Source: Marivita sp046592965
GTDB lineage: Bacteria > Pseudomonadota > Alphaproteobacteria > Rhodobacterales > Rhodobacteraceae
Length of the DNA: 64,000 nt
Assembly (NCBI RefSeq): GCF_046592965.1
Contig: NZ_JBISBV010000001.1
Span: 186,001 to 250,000 of the forward strand
Direction: 5' to 3'
Part shown: in pieces, positions 52,628-60,760 of the stretch
Layout of the letters: every line of letters starts with the position of its first letter
How positions within the stretch are numbered: the stretch's first letter is position 1
Made by a program: the position numbers and the translations under genes
Notes under the pieces: generated by a model
What the model saw: the letters and a program-made list of their open reading frames with translations, nothing else
Told to the model about the DNA's origin: nothing
Database searches by the model: none

Positions 52628-53449
52628 ATGTCCGAAACTCCTCAATTGACCGATCGCGCAGCGCTTGAACTGCACCGTGCCCGCGCGCTGCGTGATCCCG
52701 CGCTGTTTCTGCACGAAGAAGCGCTGGCCGAAATTCAGGATCGCCTGAGTCTGGTTAACAAGACCTTTAAGCGAGTGGCGATTGTCACGCCCTTCCCGCA
52801 GGTGTGGCAGAGCAGTTTTCCCGACGCGCATATCATCCCTGACACGGACATCCTCGATCTGACCGAGGGTGCACATGATCTGATCATCCACGCGATGGCT
52901 CTGCATTGGGCGAATGATCCGGTAGGGCAACTAATTCAATGTCGCCGCGCGCTTGTTCCCGACGGGCTGTTGCTGGTCATCGCGCCCGGCGGGCAAACCC
53001 TGCACGAATTGCGCGCGGCTCTTGGGCAAGCCGAGGTCGAGATCACTGGCGGCCTGTCGCCGCGTGTCGCACCCATGGCAGAGATCCGCGATCTGGGCGG
53101 CCTTTTGCAACGCGCCGGACTGGCCCTGCCTGTTGCCGATAGCGCCGTGGTGAACACCAGCTACGCTTCGGCCTTGCACCTGATGCGCGACCTGCGTGCC
53201 ATGGGTGAAACCAACGCGTTGACCAACCGGATCAAGTGCCCGACGCGGCGCGAGGTGATGTTGCGCGCGGTTGCGCTCTATGGCGAGGCATACAAGCGCG
53301 ACGGTGATCGCATCGCCGCCACGTTTGAGCTTATAACGCTGACGGGATGGGCGCCGGATGCGTCGCAACCTCAACCCCTGCGCCCTGGTTCGGCGGTCGG
53401 ACGACTTGCGGACGCCCTCAATACGGCTGAAACGCCGCTGAAAGATTGA
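52628..53449 (+). CDS. NDUFAF5-like SAM-dependent methyltransferase (degenerate motif I)
   Basis: A 273-residue methyltransferase-fold protein related to the complex I assembly factor NDUFAF5 and to BioC-like enzymes. It shows the post-motif segments HDLIIHAMALHWANDP and ALVPDGLLLVIAPGG and the late LMRDLRAMGETN. The glycine-rich SAM loop (usually xDLGxGxG) is replaced by FKRVAIVTPFPQVW, so SAM binding may be altered or absent. ATG is preferred over a TTG three codons upstream. It is divergent from comF and 56 bp ahead of hemH. Confidence 0.8.
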   Translation: MSETPQLTDRAALELHRARALRDPALFLHEEALAEIQDRLSLVNKTFKRVAIVTPFPQVWQSSFPDAHIIPDTDILDLTEGAHDLIIHAMALHWANDPVGQLIQCRRALVPDGLLLVIAPGGQTLHELRAALGQAEVEITGGLSPRVAPMAEIRDLGGLLQRAGLALPVADSAVVNTSYASALHLMRDLRAMGETNALTNRIKCPTRREVMLRAVALYGEAYKRDGDRIAATFELITLTGWAPDASQPQPLRPGSAVGRLADALNTAETPLKD

Positions 53450-53505
53450 CCTGCCCTGCATAGGGTTTAGGTATCCCAGAAACCGCATATAAGGACGCAG
53501 GACAG

Positions 53506-54567
53506 ATGTTGGACGCCACCACACCCGCACAACGCCCGACCCACGCACCCAACGATCATCCAAAGGTCAAGACAGAGCGTGTCGGCATCCTGCTCGCCAA
53601 TCTTGGCACGCCGGATGCCTACACCTATTGGCCGATGCGCCGCTATCTGAACGAGTTCCTCTCGGATCGGCGTGTGATTGATTACAGCCCCTGGAAATGG
53701 CAACCGTTGTTGCAGCTGATCATTCTCTCGAAGCGCCCGTTCACGTCCGGCGCGGCGTACAAATCCATCTGGAACGAAGAGCAGGGCGAGAGCCCTTTGA
53801 TGACGATCACCAAAGATCAGACCGCCAAAGTGTCCGCCGCGATGCAGGCGCGCTACGGAGATCAGGTGATGGTGGATTTCTGCATGCGATACGGCAATCC
53901 GTCGACGAAATCCAAGGTGCGTGCGATGGTCGAGGCGGGATGCCGCAAGATCCTGTTCTTTCCGCTGTATCCGCACTACGCGGGAGCGACATCGGCCACG
54001 GCAAACGATGCGTTCTTCCGCGCCCTGATGGATGAAAAATGGCAACCGAGTGCGCGCACCGTCGATCCCTATTTCGACCATCCGCTTTATATAGAGGCGC
54101 TGGCCCAGTCGATCGAGCGTGCCTACGCCAAAGCTCCGAAACGCCCCGAGATTCTGGTCATGTCGTACCACGGAATGCCCGAGCGCTATCTCATGGAGGG
54201 CGATCCCTATCATTGCCAGTGTCAAAAAACGACACGTCTGGTCAAGGAGCGGCTGGGCTGGGGCGACACGGAAATCACCACCACGTTCCAATCTGTTTTC
54301 GGACCGGAAGAATGGCTCAAGCCCTATACCGTGAAACACGTCGCGGAGCTTGCCAAACAGGGGAAAACGAACATCGCCGTCGCCGCGCCGGCATTTTCAG
54401 CCGATTGCATCGAGACGCTGGAAGAGATCAACGAAGAGATCAAGGAAAGCTTTGAGGAGGCCGGCGGCGAACATTTCACCTATATCCCGTGCCTCAACGA
54501 TGACGATGCCCATATCAAGGCGTTGTCGGCCGTAATCGAGGAAAACATGGGCGGCTGGCTTGAATGA
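53506..54567 (+). CDS. hemH: Ferrochelatase
   Basis: A 353-residue enzyme that inserts Fe2+ into protoporphyrin IX, the last step of heme synthesis, at the inner membrane. Diagnostic motifs are GILLANLGTPDA, the metal-site MSYHGMPERYL (catalytic His) and the late PAFSADCIETLEEI with the conserved Glu. It ends next to a strong bidirectional terminator. It is one of several heme genes spread across the window rather than in a cluster. Confidence 0.96.
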   Translation: MLDATTPAQRPTHAPNDHPKVKTERVGILLANLGTPDAYTYWPMRRYLNEFLSDRRVIDYSPWKWQPLLQLIILSKRPFTSGAAYKSIWNEEQGESPLMTITKDQTAKVSAAMQARYGDQVMVDFCMRYGNPSTKSKVRAMVEAGCRKILFFPLYPHYAGATSATANDAFFRALMDEKWQPSARTVDPYFDHPLYIEALAQSIERAYAKAPKRPEILVMSYHGMPERYLMEGDPYHCQCQKTTRLVKERLGWGDTEITTTFQSVFGPEEWLKPYTVKHVAELAKQGKTNIAVAAPAFSADCIETLEEINEEIKESFEEAGGEHFTYIPCLNDDDAHIKALSAVIEENMGGWLE

Positions 54568-54595
54568 AATCGCCGCCGAAACTGTGATCGCTCAA

Positions 54596-54627
54596 CAAAA
54601 AAGGCGGTGCAAACGCACCGCCTTTTC
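54596..54627. terminator. Bidirectional intrinsic terminator
   Basis: Perfect 10-bp stem AAGGCGGTGC / GCACCGCCTT with an AAAC loop. It is flanked by an A-run on the left and TTCC on the right. On the minus strand it ends in TTTTTTG. It serves hemH and the convergent small-protein gene. Confidence 0.88.
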
Positions 54628-54650
54628 CGTTTCGAATAATCCGCCGTGGA

Positions 54651-54842
54651 TTAGTCAGCAGCAGCAGCAGCCAGCAGGGCGATAACGACCAGCGGGATGA
54701 TGAGGCCAGCGGAAGAAGAGCTGGATGCGGCTTCTTCAACCACAACTACCGGCTCCATTACCACGTCATCTTTTGCGTAAGAACCGGCCATTGCTGTCGA
54801 AGCAGCACCAGCAAACGCAGCGGCGAGTACAAGTTTATTCAT
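54651..54842 (-). CDS. Small membrane/exported protein, unidentified
   Basis: A 63-residue protein. The first 19 residues (MNKLVLAAAFAGAASTAMA) form a clean signal peptide with an AxA cleavage site. A short acidic stretch (DDVVMEPVVVVEEA), a serine run and a C-terminal hydrophobic helix (LIIPLVVIALLAAAAA) follow. GGAGG with good spacing precedes the ATG, and a strong terminator follows. I recall similar peptides next to ferrochelatase in roseobacters, but the function is unknown. It could be a small membrane-tethered periplasmic protein. Confidence 0.8.
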   Translation of the reverse strand: MNKLVLAAAFAGAASTAMAGSYAKDDVVMEPVVVVEEAASSSSSAGLIIPLVVIALLAAAAAD

Positions 54843-54990
54843 GTTAACCTCCAGATATTCGCCAATCGGAACGCATACAGCATCACACGACCAGCACCCA
54901 AGACTTACCTCGTAAGACTCTCTAACCAGCTTATCCGGGCAATTGCAAACCTATCTTATCACTCAACTTTCTCGCCGGATCGCATTGTCG

Positions 54991-55590
54991 TCAAATTAGC
55001 AACACCTGTGTGCCGACTTTCGCGAGCGCGTAAAGCTCTTCGATATGTTCGTTGTAAAGGCCGATGCAGCCGTTGGAGGAACGACGCCCGATCTTGCGCG
55101 TGTCATGGGTTCCGTGGATGCGATAATAGGTCCAGCTGAGGTGCAAGGCGCGGGTGCCGAGCGGGTTGTCCGGGCCGGGGGCGACATAGTCGGGCCACTC
55201 GGGATTGCGCTCTTTCATCGACGGAGTCGGGCGCCAATCGGGCGACGGATCTTTCAGCGTCACGCTGGTGCGACCGCGCCGCGTCAGGTCTTCGCTCAGC
55301 GGAACCGACGACGGGTAAAGCCGGTAATCGCCATTCTCGGCCCAATAATGCAGAGCACGCGAATCGATGTCGACTAGGATCGCACCATTGTTCAGATTGC
55401 TGAAATACGGACGCCAATCGAGCGTGCGGAAGCTTGAGATATTGCGCCGGACGGCCTGCGACAAATCGCGCTCCATCTCGGTTGTAGCCGCTCCATCAAC
55501 GCTTTGCGCGATGGCTGGGGTTGCAAGAAATGCAGCCGAGCCTGCGAGAAACGCCCGGCGGTTTACGGAGAAACGCGGTGTATTTGCCAT
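54991..55590 (-). CDS. L,D-transpeptidase (YkuD), Tat-type signal
   Basis: A 199-residue periplasmic enzyme of the YkuD family. The N-terminus has a twin-arginine-like motif (NRRAFLAGS) and a signal ending near AIAQ. The catalytic block is HGTHDTRKIGRRSSNGCIGL, with His159 and Cys175. Such enzymes form 3-3 peptidoglycan cross-links or attach proteins to the wall. The C-terminal position of the catalytic domain is usual for this subfamily. The 148 bp towards the small-protein gene hold only an imperfect CTTAC-CTC-GTAAG palindrome. Confidence 0.92.
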   Translation of the reverse strand: MANTPRFSVNRRAFLAGSAAFLATPAIAQSVDGAATTEMERDLSQAVRRNISSFRTLDWRPYFSNLNNGAILVDIDSRALHYWAENGDYRLYPSSVPLSEDLTRRGRTSVTLKDPSPDWRPTPSMKERNPEWPDYVAPGPDNPLGTRALHLSWTYYRIHGTHDTRKIGRRSSNGCIGLYNEHIEELYALAKVGTQVLLI

Positions 55591-55764
55591 GACTGAGGCC
55601 TCTTTTGTTGCCAGCGACAGGATTCGAAGTCTTTAGTATATATGACCTGAATGCCGCAGTCGCAATTCAAAGGACCGCGAGATCTGCCAATCTCGCCTTT
55701 GTGTGTTTGCTCCGATCCGCTCAGCGGATAAGTGCGGCACTGATAATAAATAGGGTGGCGTAAG

Positions 55765-56319
55765 ATGAAGCGTTCGACATTTCTGTTAGGTATGGCTGCA
55801 ATGGCCCTGACCGCGTGCGCCGCGGAACCGATAGCACCGACGCTTGGCCCCGACGGCAAACCGCTGCCGCGCGTCTATCGGATCGGGCCGGGCGACAAGG
55901 GGCGTATCCAGTTCCGGATGCTCGATGCGATCAACTCTCTGCGCCAAGCCAAAGGTGCAACCGCACTCGAACTGGATTCCCGCCTCAACGCTGCTGCCGC
56001 CACACACGCACGTGACATGAGCGTGCAAAACCGGCCGTGGCATTTCGGCTCTGACGGATCGTCGCCCATCACGCGCATCCAGCGCGCCGGATATGACGGG
56101 CGCTTGGTGGGCGAAGCGATTTCGGAAACCTATGAGACAGAACTCGAGACGCTTGGCGCATGGATGGAAGCCGCGAATACGCGCACCGTCATTCTTGACC
56201 CGACAGCGCGCGATATGGGCTTTTCCTGGTATCAGGAATCCAACGGTAAGATCTGGTGGAACCTCATTCTGGGTGCGCCCGGAGAGTCGGGTTTCATTCC
56301 GCTCAACGCGCCGTCCTAA
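55765..56319 (+). CDS. CAP-domain lipoprotein
   Basis: A 184-residue protein with a lipoprotein signal whose lipobox LTAC places the acylated Cys at residue 18. A CAP/SCP domain follows (LDSRLNAAAATHARDMS; RIQRAGYDGRLVGEAIS; WWNLILGAP). Bacterial CAP proteins are secreted or envelope-attached with mostly unknown roles. It is divergent from one L,D-transpeptidase and convergent with another (11 bp apart), an envelope-themed trio. Confidence 0.9.
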   Translation: MKRSTFLLGMAAMALTACAAEPIAPTLGPDGKPLPRVYRIGPGDKGRIQFRMLDAINSLRQAKGATALELDSRLNAAAATHARDMSVQNRPWHFGSDGSSPITRIQRAGYDGRLVGEAISETYETELETLGAWMEAANTRTVILDPTARDMGFSWYQESNGKIWWNLILGAPGESGFIPLNAPS

Positions 56320-56331
56320 AGGCCGATATTC

Positions 56332-56820
56332 TCAGGGATTGATCGTGATCGGTGTGCCATCTTTCACCATCGCATAGATTTGGCGAATTTCACGGTTCGA
56401 TACAGCGATACACCCCCACGTCCAGTCGCGCCCGCCCTTGCGATTCTTCCAGGGTCGGCCGTGAATGAAGATGTCGCCGCCGGGTGATTTGCCCATGGTG
56501 CTTGCGATCTCGATGTCCCGTGGACGCGGATAATCAATGCCGATCGACAGGTAAAAGTTGCTGTTGGGATTGCGGCGGTCAATGAGGTACTCGCCTTCCG
56601 GCGTTCTGCCGTCACCCTCGACCTGCTTGTGCCCCTCCGGAGCAAATCCGAGACCGACATCATAGCTTTCGAGAACCGTGTTGTGATGCAGCAAATGCAT
56701 CCGCCGCTCGCCTTTGTTGACGATCACCCGCGTCACTTCGGGCCCGTCATAGGTTTGAAATTTGCTCGCGCATCCGCTCAGGCCCAAAGCCAGAGTAAGT
56801 AGAATAATTAGCCGAAACAT
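56332..56820 (-). CDS. L,D-transpeptidase (YkuD), lipoprotein
   Basis: A 162-residue YkuD enzyme. The start chosen gives a lipoprotein signal with lipobox LSGC (Cys17). The catalytic block has His120 (IFIHG) and Cys137 (TWGCIAVSN). A longer in-frame form would mask the lipoprotein signal. It differs from the other YkuD protein nearby in export route (lipobox versus twin-arginine-like signal) and is shorter. Confidence 0.92.
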   Translation of the reverse strand: MFRLIILLTLALGLSGCASKFQTYDGPEVTRVIVNKGERRMHLLHHNTVLESYDVGLGFAPEGHKQVEGDGRTPEGEYLIDRRNPNSNFYLSIGIDYPRPRDIEIASTMGKSPGGDIFIHGRPWKNRKGGRDWTWGCIAVSNREIRQIYAMVKDGTPITINP

Positions 56821-56894
56821 GCCTGCCACACTGCTCTTGGTTTTTTTGACATGATACACGACCAAGAGCGATTTGGCGAAACGAAAACGCCACC

Positions 56895-57659
56895 TCACCG
56901 CTGATTTAGCTGTTTCTCAATGGCTTCAAGGCGATGCAGCACTTCATCCCGATACGCGTCGGTCTTTTCGTTGGATTCTTCGGCATGCGCGTCTTGCATG
57001 GAATTGACGATCAGACCCACCAGAAGGTTCACGACAGCAAATGTCGTGACCATGATGAACGGAACGAAGAATGCCCATGCCCAGGGATAGACCTCCATCA
57101 CGGGCCGGACGATTCCCATTGACCATGATTCGAGCGTCATGATCTGGAACAGCGAATAAGCCGACTGACCGAGGTCGCCAAACCATTCGGGAAACGCTGC
57201 GCCAAAGAGCTTCGTCGCCATCACAGCGCCAATGTAGAAGATCAGCGCCATCAACAGAAAGACGCTGCCCATCCCTGGAAGCGCCGTGACAAAGCCCTCG
57301 ACCACGCGTCGCAGACGGGGCGTCGCCGATATAACCCGAAGAATCCGCAAGATCCGAAGAGCACGCAGAACAGCGAACCCCTGGGTCGCCGGAACAAGCG
57401 CGATGCCCACGATGAAAAAATCGAAGAGATTCCAGCCATTGCGAAAGAAACGCCAGCCATGGGCAAACAGCTTGAGCCCGATTTCGATCACAAAGATCAT
57501 CAGGCACAAAGTATCGAGCGTCAGGATAACCGGCCCCGCAAGAGCCATGAGCGTGTCAGACGTCTCCATCCCAAGCAGGATCGCGTTGAACACGATCACC
57601 CCGATGATGAAATTCGTCACCCATGGCTGCGCCATGAACGCGGCAACCCTGTTGCGCAT
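56895..57659 (-). CDS. Voltage-gated sodium channel, NaChBac type
   Basis: A 254-residue six-helix ion channel subunit. The S4 voltage sensor is FAVLRALRILRILRVIS with arginines at 99, 102, 105 and 108. The selectivity filter is TLESWS at 175-180, the signature of bacterial sodium channels. S6 (TTFAVVNLLVGLIVNSM) leads into a C-terminal coiled coil that would hold the tetramer. Marine roseobacters are known sources of such channels. It lies 11 bp downstream of the RNA methyltransferase, in the same operon. Confidence 0.95.
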   Translation of the reverse strand: MRNRVAAFMAQPWVTNFIIGVIVFNAILLGMETSDTLMALAGPVILTLDTLCLMIFVIEIGLKLFAHGWRFFRNGWNLFDFFIVGIALVPATQGFAVLRALRILRILRVISATPRLRRVVEGFVTALPGMGSVFLLMALIFYIGAVMATKLFGAAFPEWFGDLGQSAYSLFQIMTLESWSMGIVRPVMEVYPWAWAFFVPFIMVTTFAVVNLLVGLIVNSMQDAHAEESNEKTDAYRDEVLHRLEAIEKQLNQR

Positions 57660-57670
57660 CGCTTTGCCCT

Positions 57671-58891
57671 TCACCTGACCCGGCGCAGCAGCGCCACCAG
57701 TTCCACATGGGTGGACCATCGGAATTGATCAACCACTCTGACCCATTCCACGTCGAACCCGGCGCCAACTAGCGTTGCGGTGTCGCGCGCGAATGTCGCT
57801 GGGTTGCAGGACACATGAGCGATTCGCGATACGCTTGATTTCGCAAGTTCGGCCACCTGAGCTAGGGCACCGGCGCGCGGCGGGTCGATCACCACCGCAT
57901 CGAAACGTGCAAGTTCGTCAGCCAGTAACGGGTTGCGAAACAGGTCACGGGCTTCATGTGTGACACGCTTCAATCCTTCGGTGTTCCGCCAACCATGATC
58001 CAACGCGACTACCATATCCCGGTCACCCTCAACGGCATGAACCGCCGCACGTTCGGCCAATGGCAGCGCAAATGTGCCACATCCGGCGAACAGGTCGGCG
58101 ATGTGTTTCGCCCCTGTCAGAGCCTGCTTCACAGACTCTACGAGCACCGCTTCTCCTGCTTTGGTGGCTTGCAAGAACGCGCCGGGCGGCGGTGTCACGT
58201 GCGCGGTGCCAAGCCGCACCAGCGGTGCGCGGCGCTGCAATGCGACCTCGCCATCCCAGGCGATGCGCGCCAGGTCATATTCCCGCGCGAGCGCGGCAAG
58301 CGACTGATGCAAGTCCACGTCAAGCGGCTTGCCGCCGGTGACGGATACGTCCAATCCGGTGTCCGACAACGTCAGAAGAACCGACAGCTCACCCTTGCGC
58401 GACGCGGCCAACACGCCCAGCGCTTCGACCATTGGCAATGCGGCTGCCAGATCCGGATGCACCAACTGACAGTTGGGCACCGCGATGATCGTGTCGGAGG
58501 CCTTCATGTGAAAGCCCGCCAACGCACCCTTCTTGGTTCGGCGCACGGAAAAAGTTGCCCGGCGGCGCGATTGAGGCGGCGACGTGATCGGCAGGCCCGG
58601 ATCGGCAGAAATCCCCTGCATCTCCAATGCCTGACGCACCACATCGCGCTTCCATTCCGCAACGAACCTGTCGGAGGCGTATTGCAACTGGCACCCGCCA
58701 CAGGATTTTGCGTGCGGACACGGTGGTTTGACACGGCTCTCCGACGGCGTGACGATTCTGACGTCTCGCAAGTGATCACCGGCCAGAGTGCCGGTGACCT
58801 GCTCGCCGGGCAACGCACCGGGCACGAACACTGGCCCATCCGCGATACCATCGCCCAAATGGCCCAGCCGTTTGATGGTAAGTTCTGTCAT
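57671..58891 (-). CDS. RNA (uracil-5-)-methyltransferase, RlmD/TrmA family
   Basis: A 406-residue methyltransferase. An N-terminal TRAM-like region is followed by four-cysteine Fe-S ligands (CPHAKSCGGCQLQ, with a later Cys in PNCQLVHP), the SAM loop DLFAGCGTFALPLA, DPPRAG, and the catalytic SCNPATFARD. It makes m5U in 23S rRNA or tRNA; the exact target (for example U1939) cannot be told from sequence alone. It precedes the sodium-channel gene by 11 bp. Confidence 0.9.
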   Translation of the reverse strand: MTELTIKRLGHLGDGIADGPVFVPGALPGEQVTGTLAGDHLRDVRIVTPSESRVKPPCPHAKSCGGCQLQYASDRFVAEWKRDVVRQALEMQGISADPGLPITSPPQSRRRATFSVRRTKKGALAGFHMKASDTIIAVPNCQLVHPDLAAALPMVEALGVLAASRKGELSVLLTLSDTGLDVSVTGGKPLDVDLHQSLAALAREYDLARIAWDGEVALQRRAPLVRLGTAHVTPPPGAFLQATKAGEAVLVESVKQALTGAKHIADLFAGCGTFALPLAERAAVHAVEGDRDMVVALDHGWRNTEGLKRVTHEARDLFRNPLLADELARFDAVVIDPPRAGALAQVAELAKSSVSRIAHVSCNPATFARDTATLVGAGFDVEWVRVVDQFRWSTHVELVALLRRVR

Positions 58892-58930
58892 GCGCCGGCT
58901 AATGCCTTAGCTGAGATGCCGGGTCGAGGC

Positions 58931-60760
58931 TTATTCCGCAGCATCGCGCAGATTGAGAAAGCCGCCAGATTGCCTGTCCCAGTAACGCGCATATAGTCCA
59001 CCCTTGGCGAGCAGGTCGTCATGCGTGCCAATCTCGGCGATGTGGCCCTGATCCATGACCACGATCCGGTCCATGTTGGCGATGGTCGACAGGCGGTGCG
59101 CAATGGCCAGCACTGTCTTGCCGGTCATCACACGATCAAGCGCGGATTGGATCATCGCCTCGACCTCGGAATCCAGCGCACTTGTGGCTTCGTCCAGAAC
59201 AAGGATCGGAGCGTCCTTGATGATCGCGCGGGCCAAGGCGATGCGCTGCCGCTGACCGCCAGACAGCTTGACACCGCGTTCGCCCAGGTGAGCGTTATAG
59301 CCGGTGCGCCCACGGTGATCCTCCAAGTCCAGAATAAACTCATGGGCCTCGGCCTTGCGCGCGGCGGCAATCACCTCGTCCTCGGTCGCATCGGGGCGGC
59401 CATAGCGGATATTGTCCATGGCCGACCGGTTGAACATCGCGGTCTCCTGCGTGACCATCCCGATCTGGCGACGCAAGCTTTCCTGTGTGACGTTGCCAAT
59501 CGGTTGACCGTCTATTGAAATGACGCCGCTTTCGGTATCGTAGAGCCGCAACAGCAGCGCGACCAATGTTGATTTGCCCGCACCCGACGCCCCGACAATG
59601 GCAAGTTTTTCGCCCGGATGGATCGTGAGAGAGATATTCTCGATCCCTCCGGTTCTGCGTCCATAGGCAAAGCTGACATTGTCAAACGTCACTTCGCCGT
59701 TGTGCACAACCATGTCATTCGCATCGTGCGCATCGCTGAGCGTGTGCGCCGGCGTCAATGTGCGCATTCCGTCCTCAACCTCGCCGATGTTGGCGTAAAG
59801 ACCCATCAACGTGAAGCTGACCCAGCCGGTCATCTGTGCAAGCCGCAAGCTGACTGCGCCCGTCGCCGCGATGTCGCCCGCTGAAATCAGACCGCGCGAC
59901 CAATACCAAAGCGCACCGCCGATCAGAAGGACTGGCAAGACACCAGCCAGCGCCATGAGCCAGAAGCGGAACGCAACAGAAACGTACCCAAATTCAAGAT
60001 AGCGCTTGCGATATTCGCCCATCGCGCCCAGCGCCGCGCGATCCTCATGGCCCATGTGAGCAAACAGCTTGACCGTCTTGATATTGGTCACGGTATCGAC
60101 AACCTGCCCCGTCACCATGGCACGCGCCGACGCGCGCGCTTTCGAGCGTTTTCGGATGCGCGGCATGAAGTACCTGATCAAAAAGCCGTAGGCAATCATC
60201 CACACCAACAGACCGGCGGCGATCCGGATATCGACAGTGCCAAGCAGCAGGATCGCACCGACGACAGAGGCAAGCGCGAACAATACGGTGTGCACGATCT
60301 CGATCACGCTGTCGTTCAACGCGCGCGCAGTCTGCATTTCTTTCTGCGCAATCCGCCCGGCAAAGTCGTTGTCAAAGAACGTCACTGCCTGTCCCAGCGT
60401 GTAGCGGTGAATCCGAGACAACACGAGGTTCAGGATATTTGGCTGCATCAAGACGGTCTGCGAATATGCGCTTAAGCCCAAAACGGCAGGCCGCAGGAAC
60501 AGGAAAAACACGGCCGACGCGATCAGCAGCCCAGAGCCGTCGCTGAAGACGGTCTCGGGCCCGGATTGCAATGCAGAGTCGATCACCTGACCCAACAGAA
60601 TCGCCGCCGCAACTTCGGCCACCCCGCCAACGATTGACAACGCGCTGGCGAGCCACAGCACCGGCCAGCAGCCGCGCAGTGCCCATCCAAAGAACGCGCC
60701 GAGCGTGTTCGGAGGTGGCCCGTCAGCCGGGGCAAAGGGATCAATGAGAAAACGCTTCAC
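58931..60760 (-). CDS. ABC exporter half-transporter B
   Basis: A 609-residue half-transporter with an N-terminal six-helix exporter domain and a C-terminal ATPase with Walker A GASGAGKST, signature KLSGGQRQRIA, Walker B ILVLDEATSALD and H-loop IAHRLST. It overlaps the preceding half-transporter by ATGA, so the two are likely to form a heterodimer. The substrate is unknown: lipid, peptide or drug are possible. Confidence 0.9.
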   Translation of the reverse strand: MKRFLIDPFAPADGPPPNTLGAFFGWALRGCWPVLWLASALSIVGGVAEVAAAILLGQVIDSALQSGPETVFSDGSGLLIASAVFFLFLRPAVLGLSAYSQTVLMQPNILNLVLSRIHRYTLGQAVTFFDNDFAGRIAQKEMQTARALNDSVIEIVHTVLFALASVVGAILLLGTVDIRIAAGLLVWMIAYGFLIRYFMPRIRKRSKARASARAMVTGQVVDTVTNIKTVKLFAHMGHEDRAALGAMGEYRKRYLEFGYVSVAFRFWLMALAGVLPVLLIGGALWYWSRGLISAGDIAATGAVSLRLAQMTGWVSFTLMGLYANIGEVEDGMRTLTPAHTLSDAHDANDMVVHNGEVTFDNVSFAYGRRTGGIENISLTIHPGEKLAIVGASGAGKSTLVALLLRLYDTESGVISIDGQPIGNVTQESLRRQIGMVTQETAMFNRSAMDNIRYGRPDATEDEVIAAARKAEAHEFILDLEDHRGRTGYNAHLGERGVKLSGGQRQRIALARAIIKDAPILVLDEATSALDSEVEAMIQSALDRVMTGKTVLAIAHRLSTIANMDRIVVMDQGHIAEIGTHDDLLAKGGLYARYWDRQSGGFLNLRDAAE

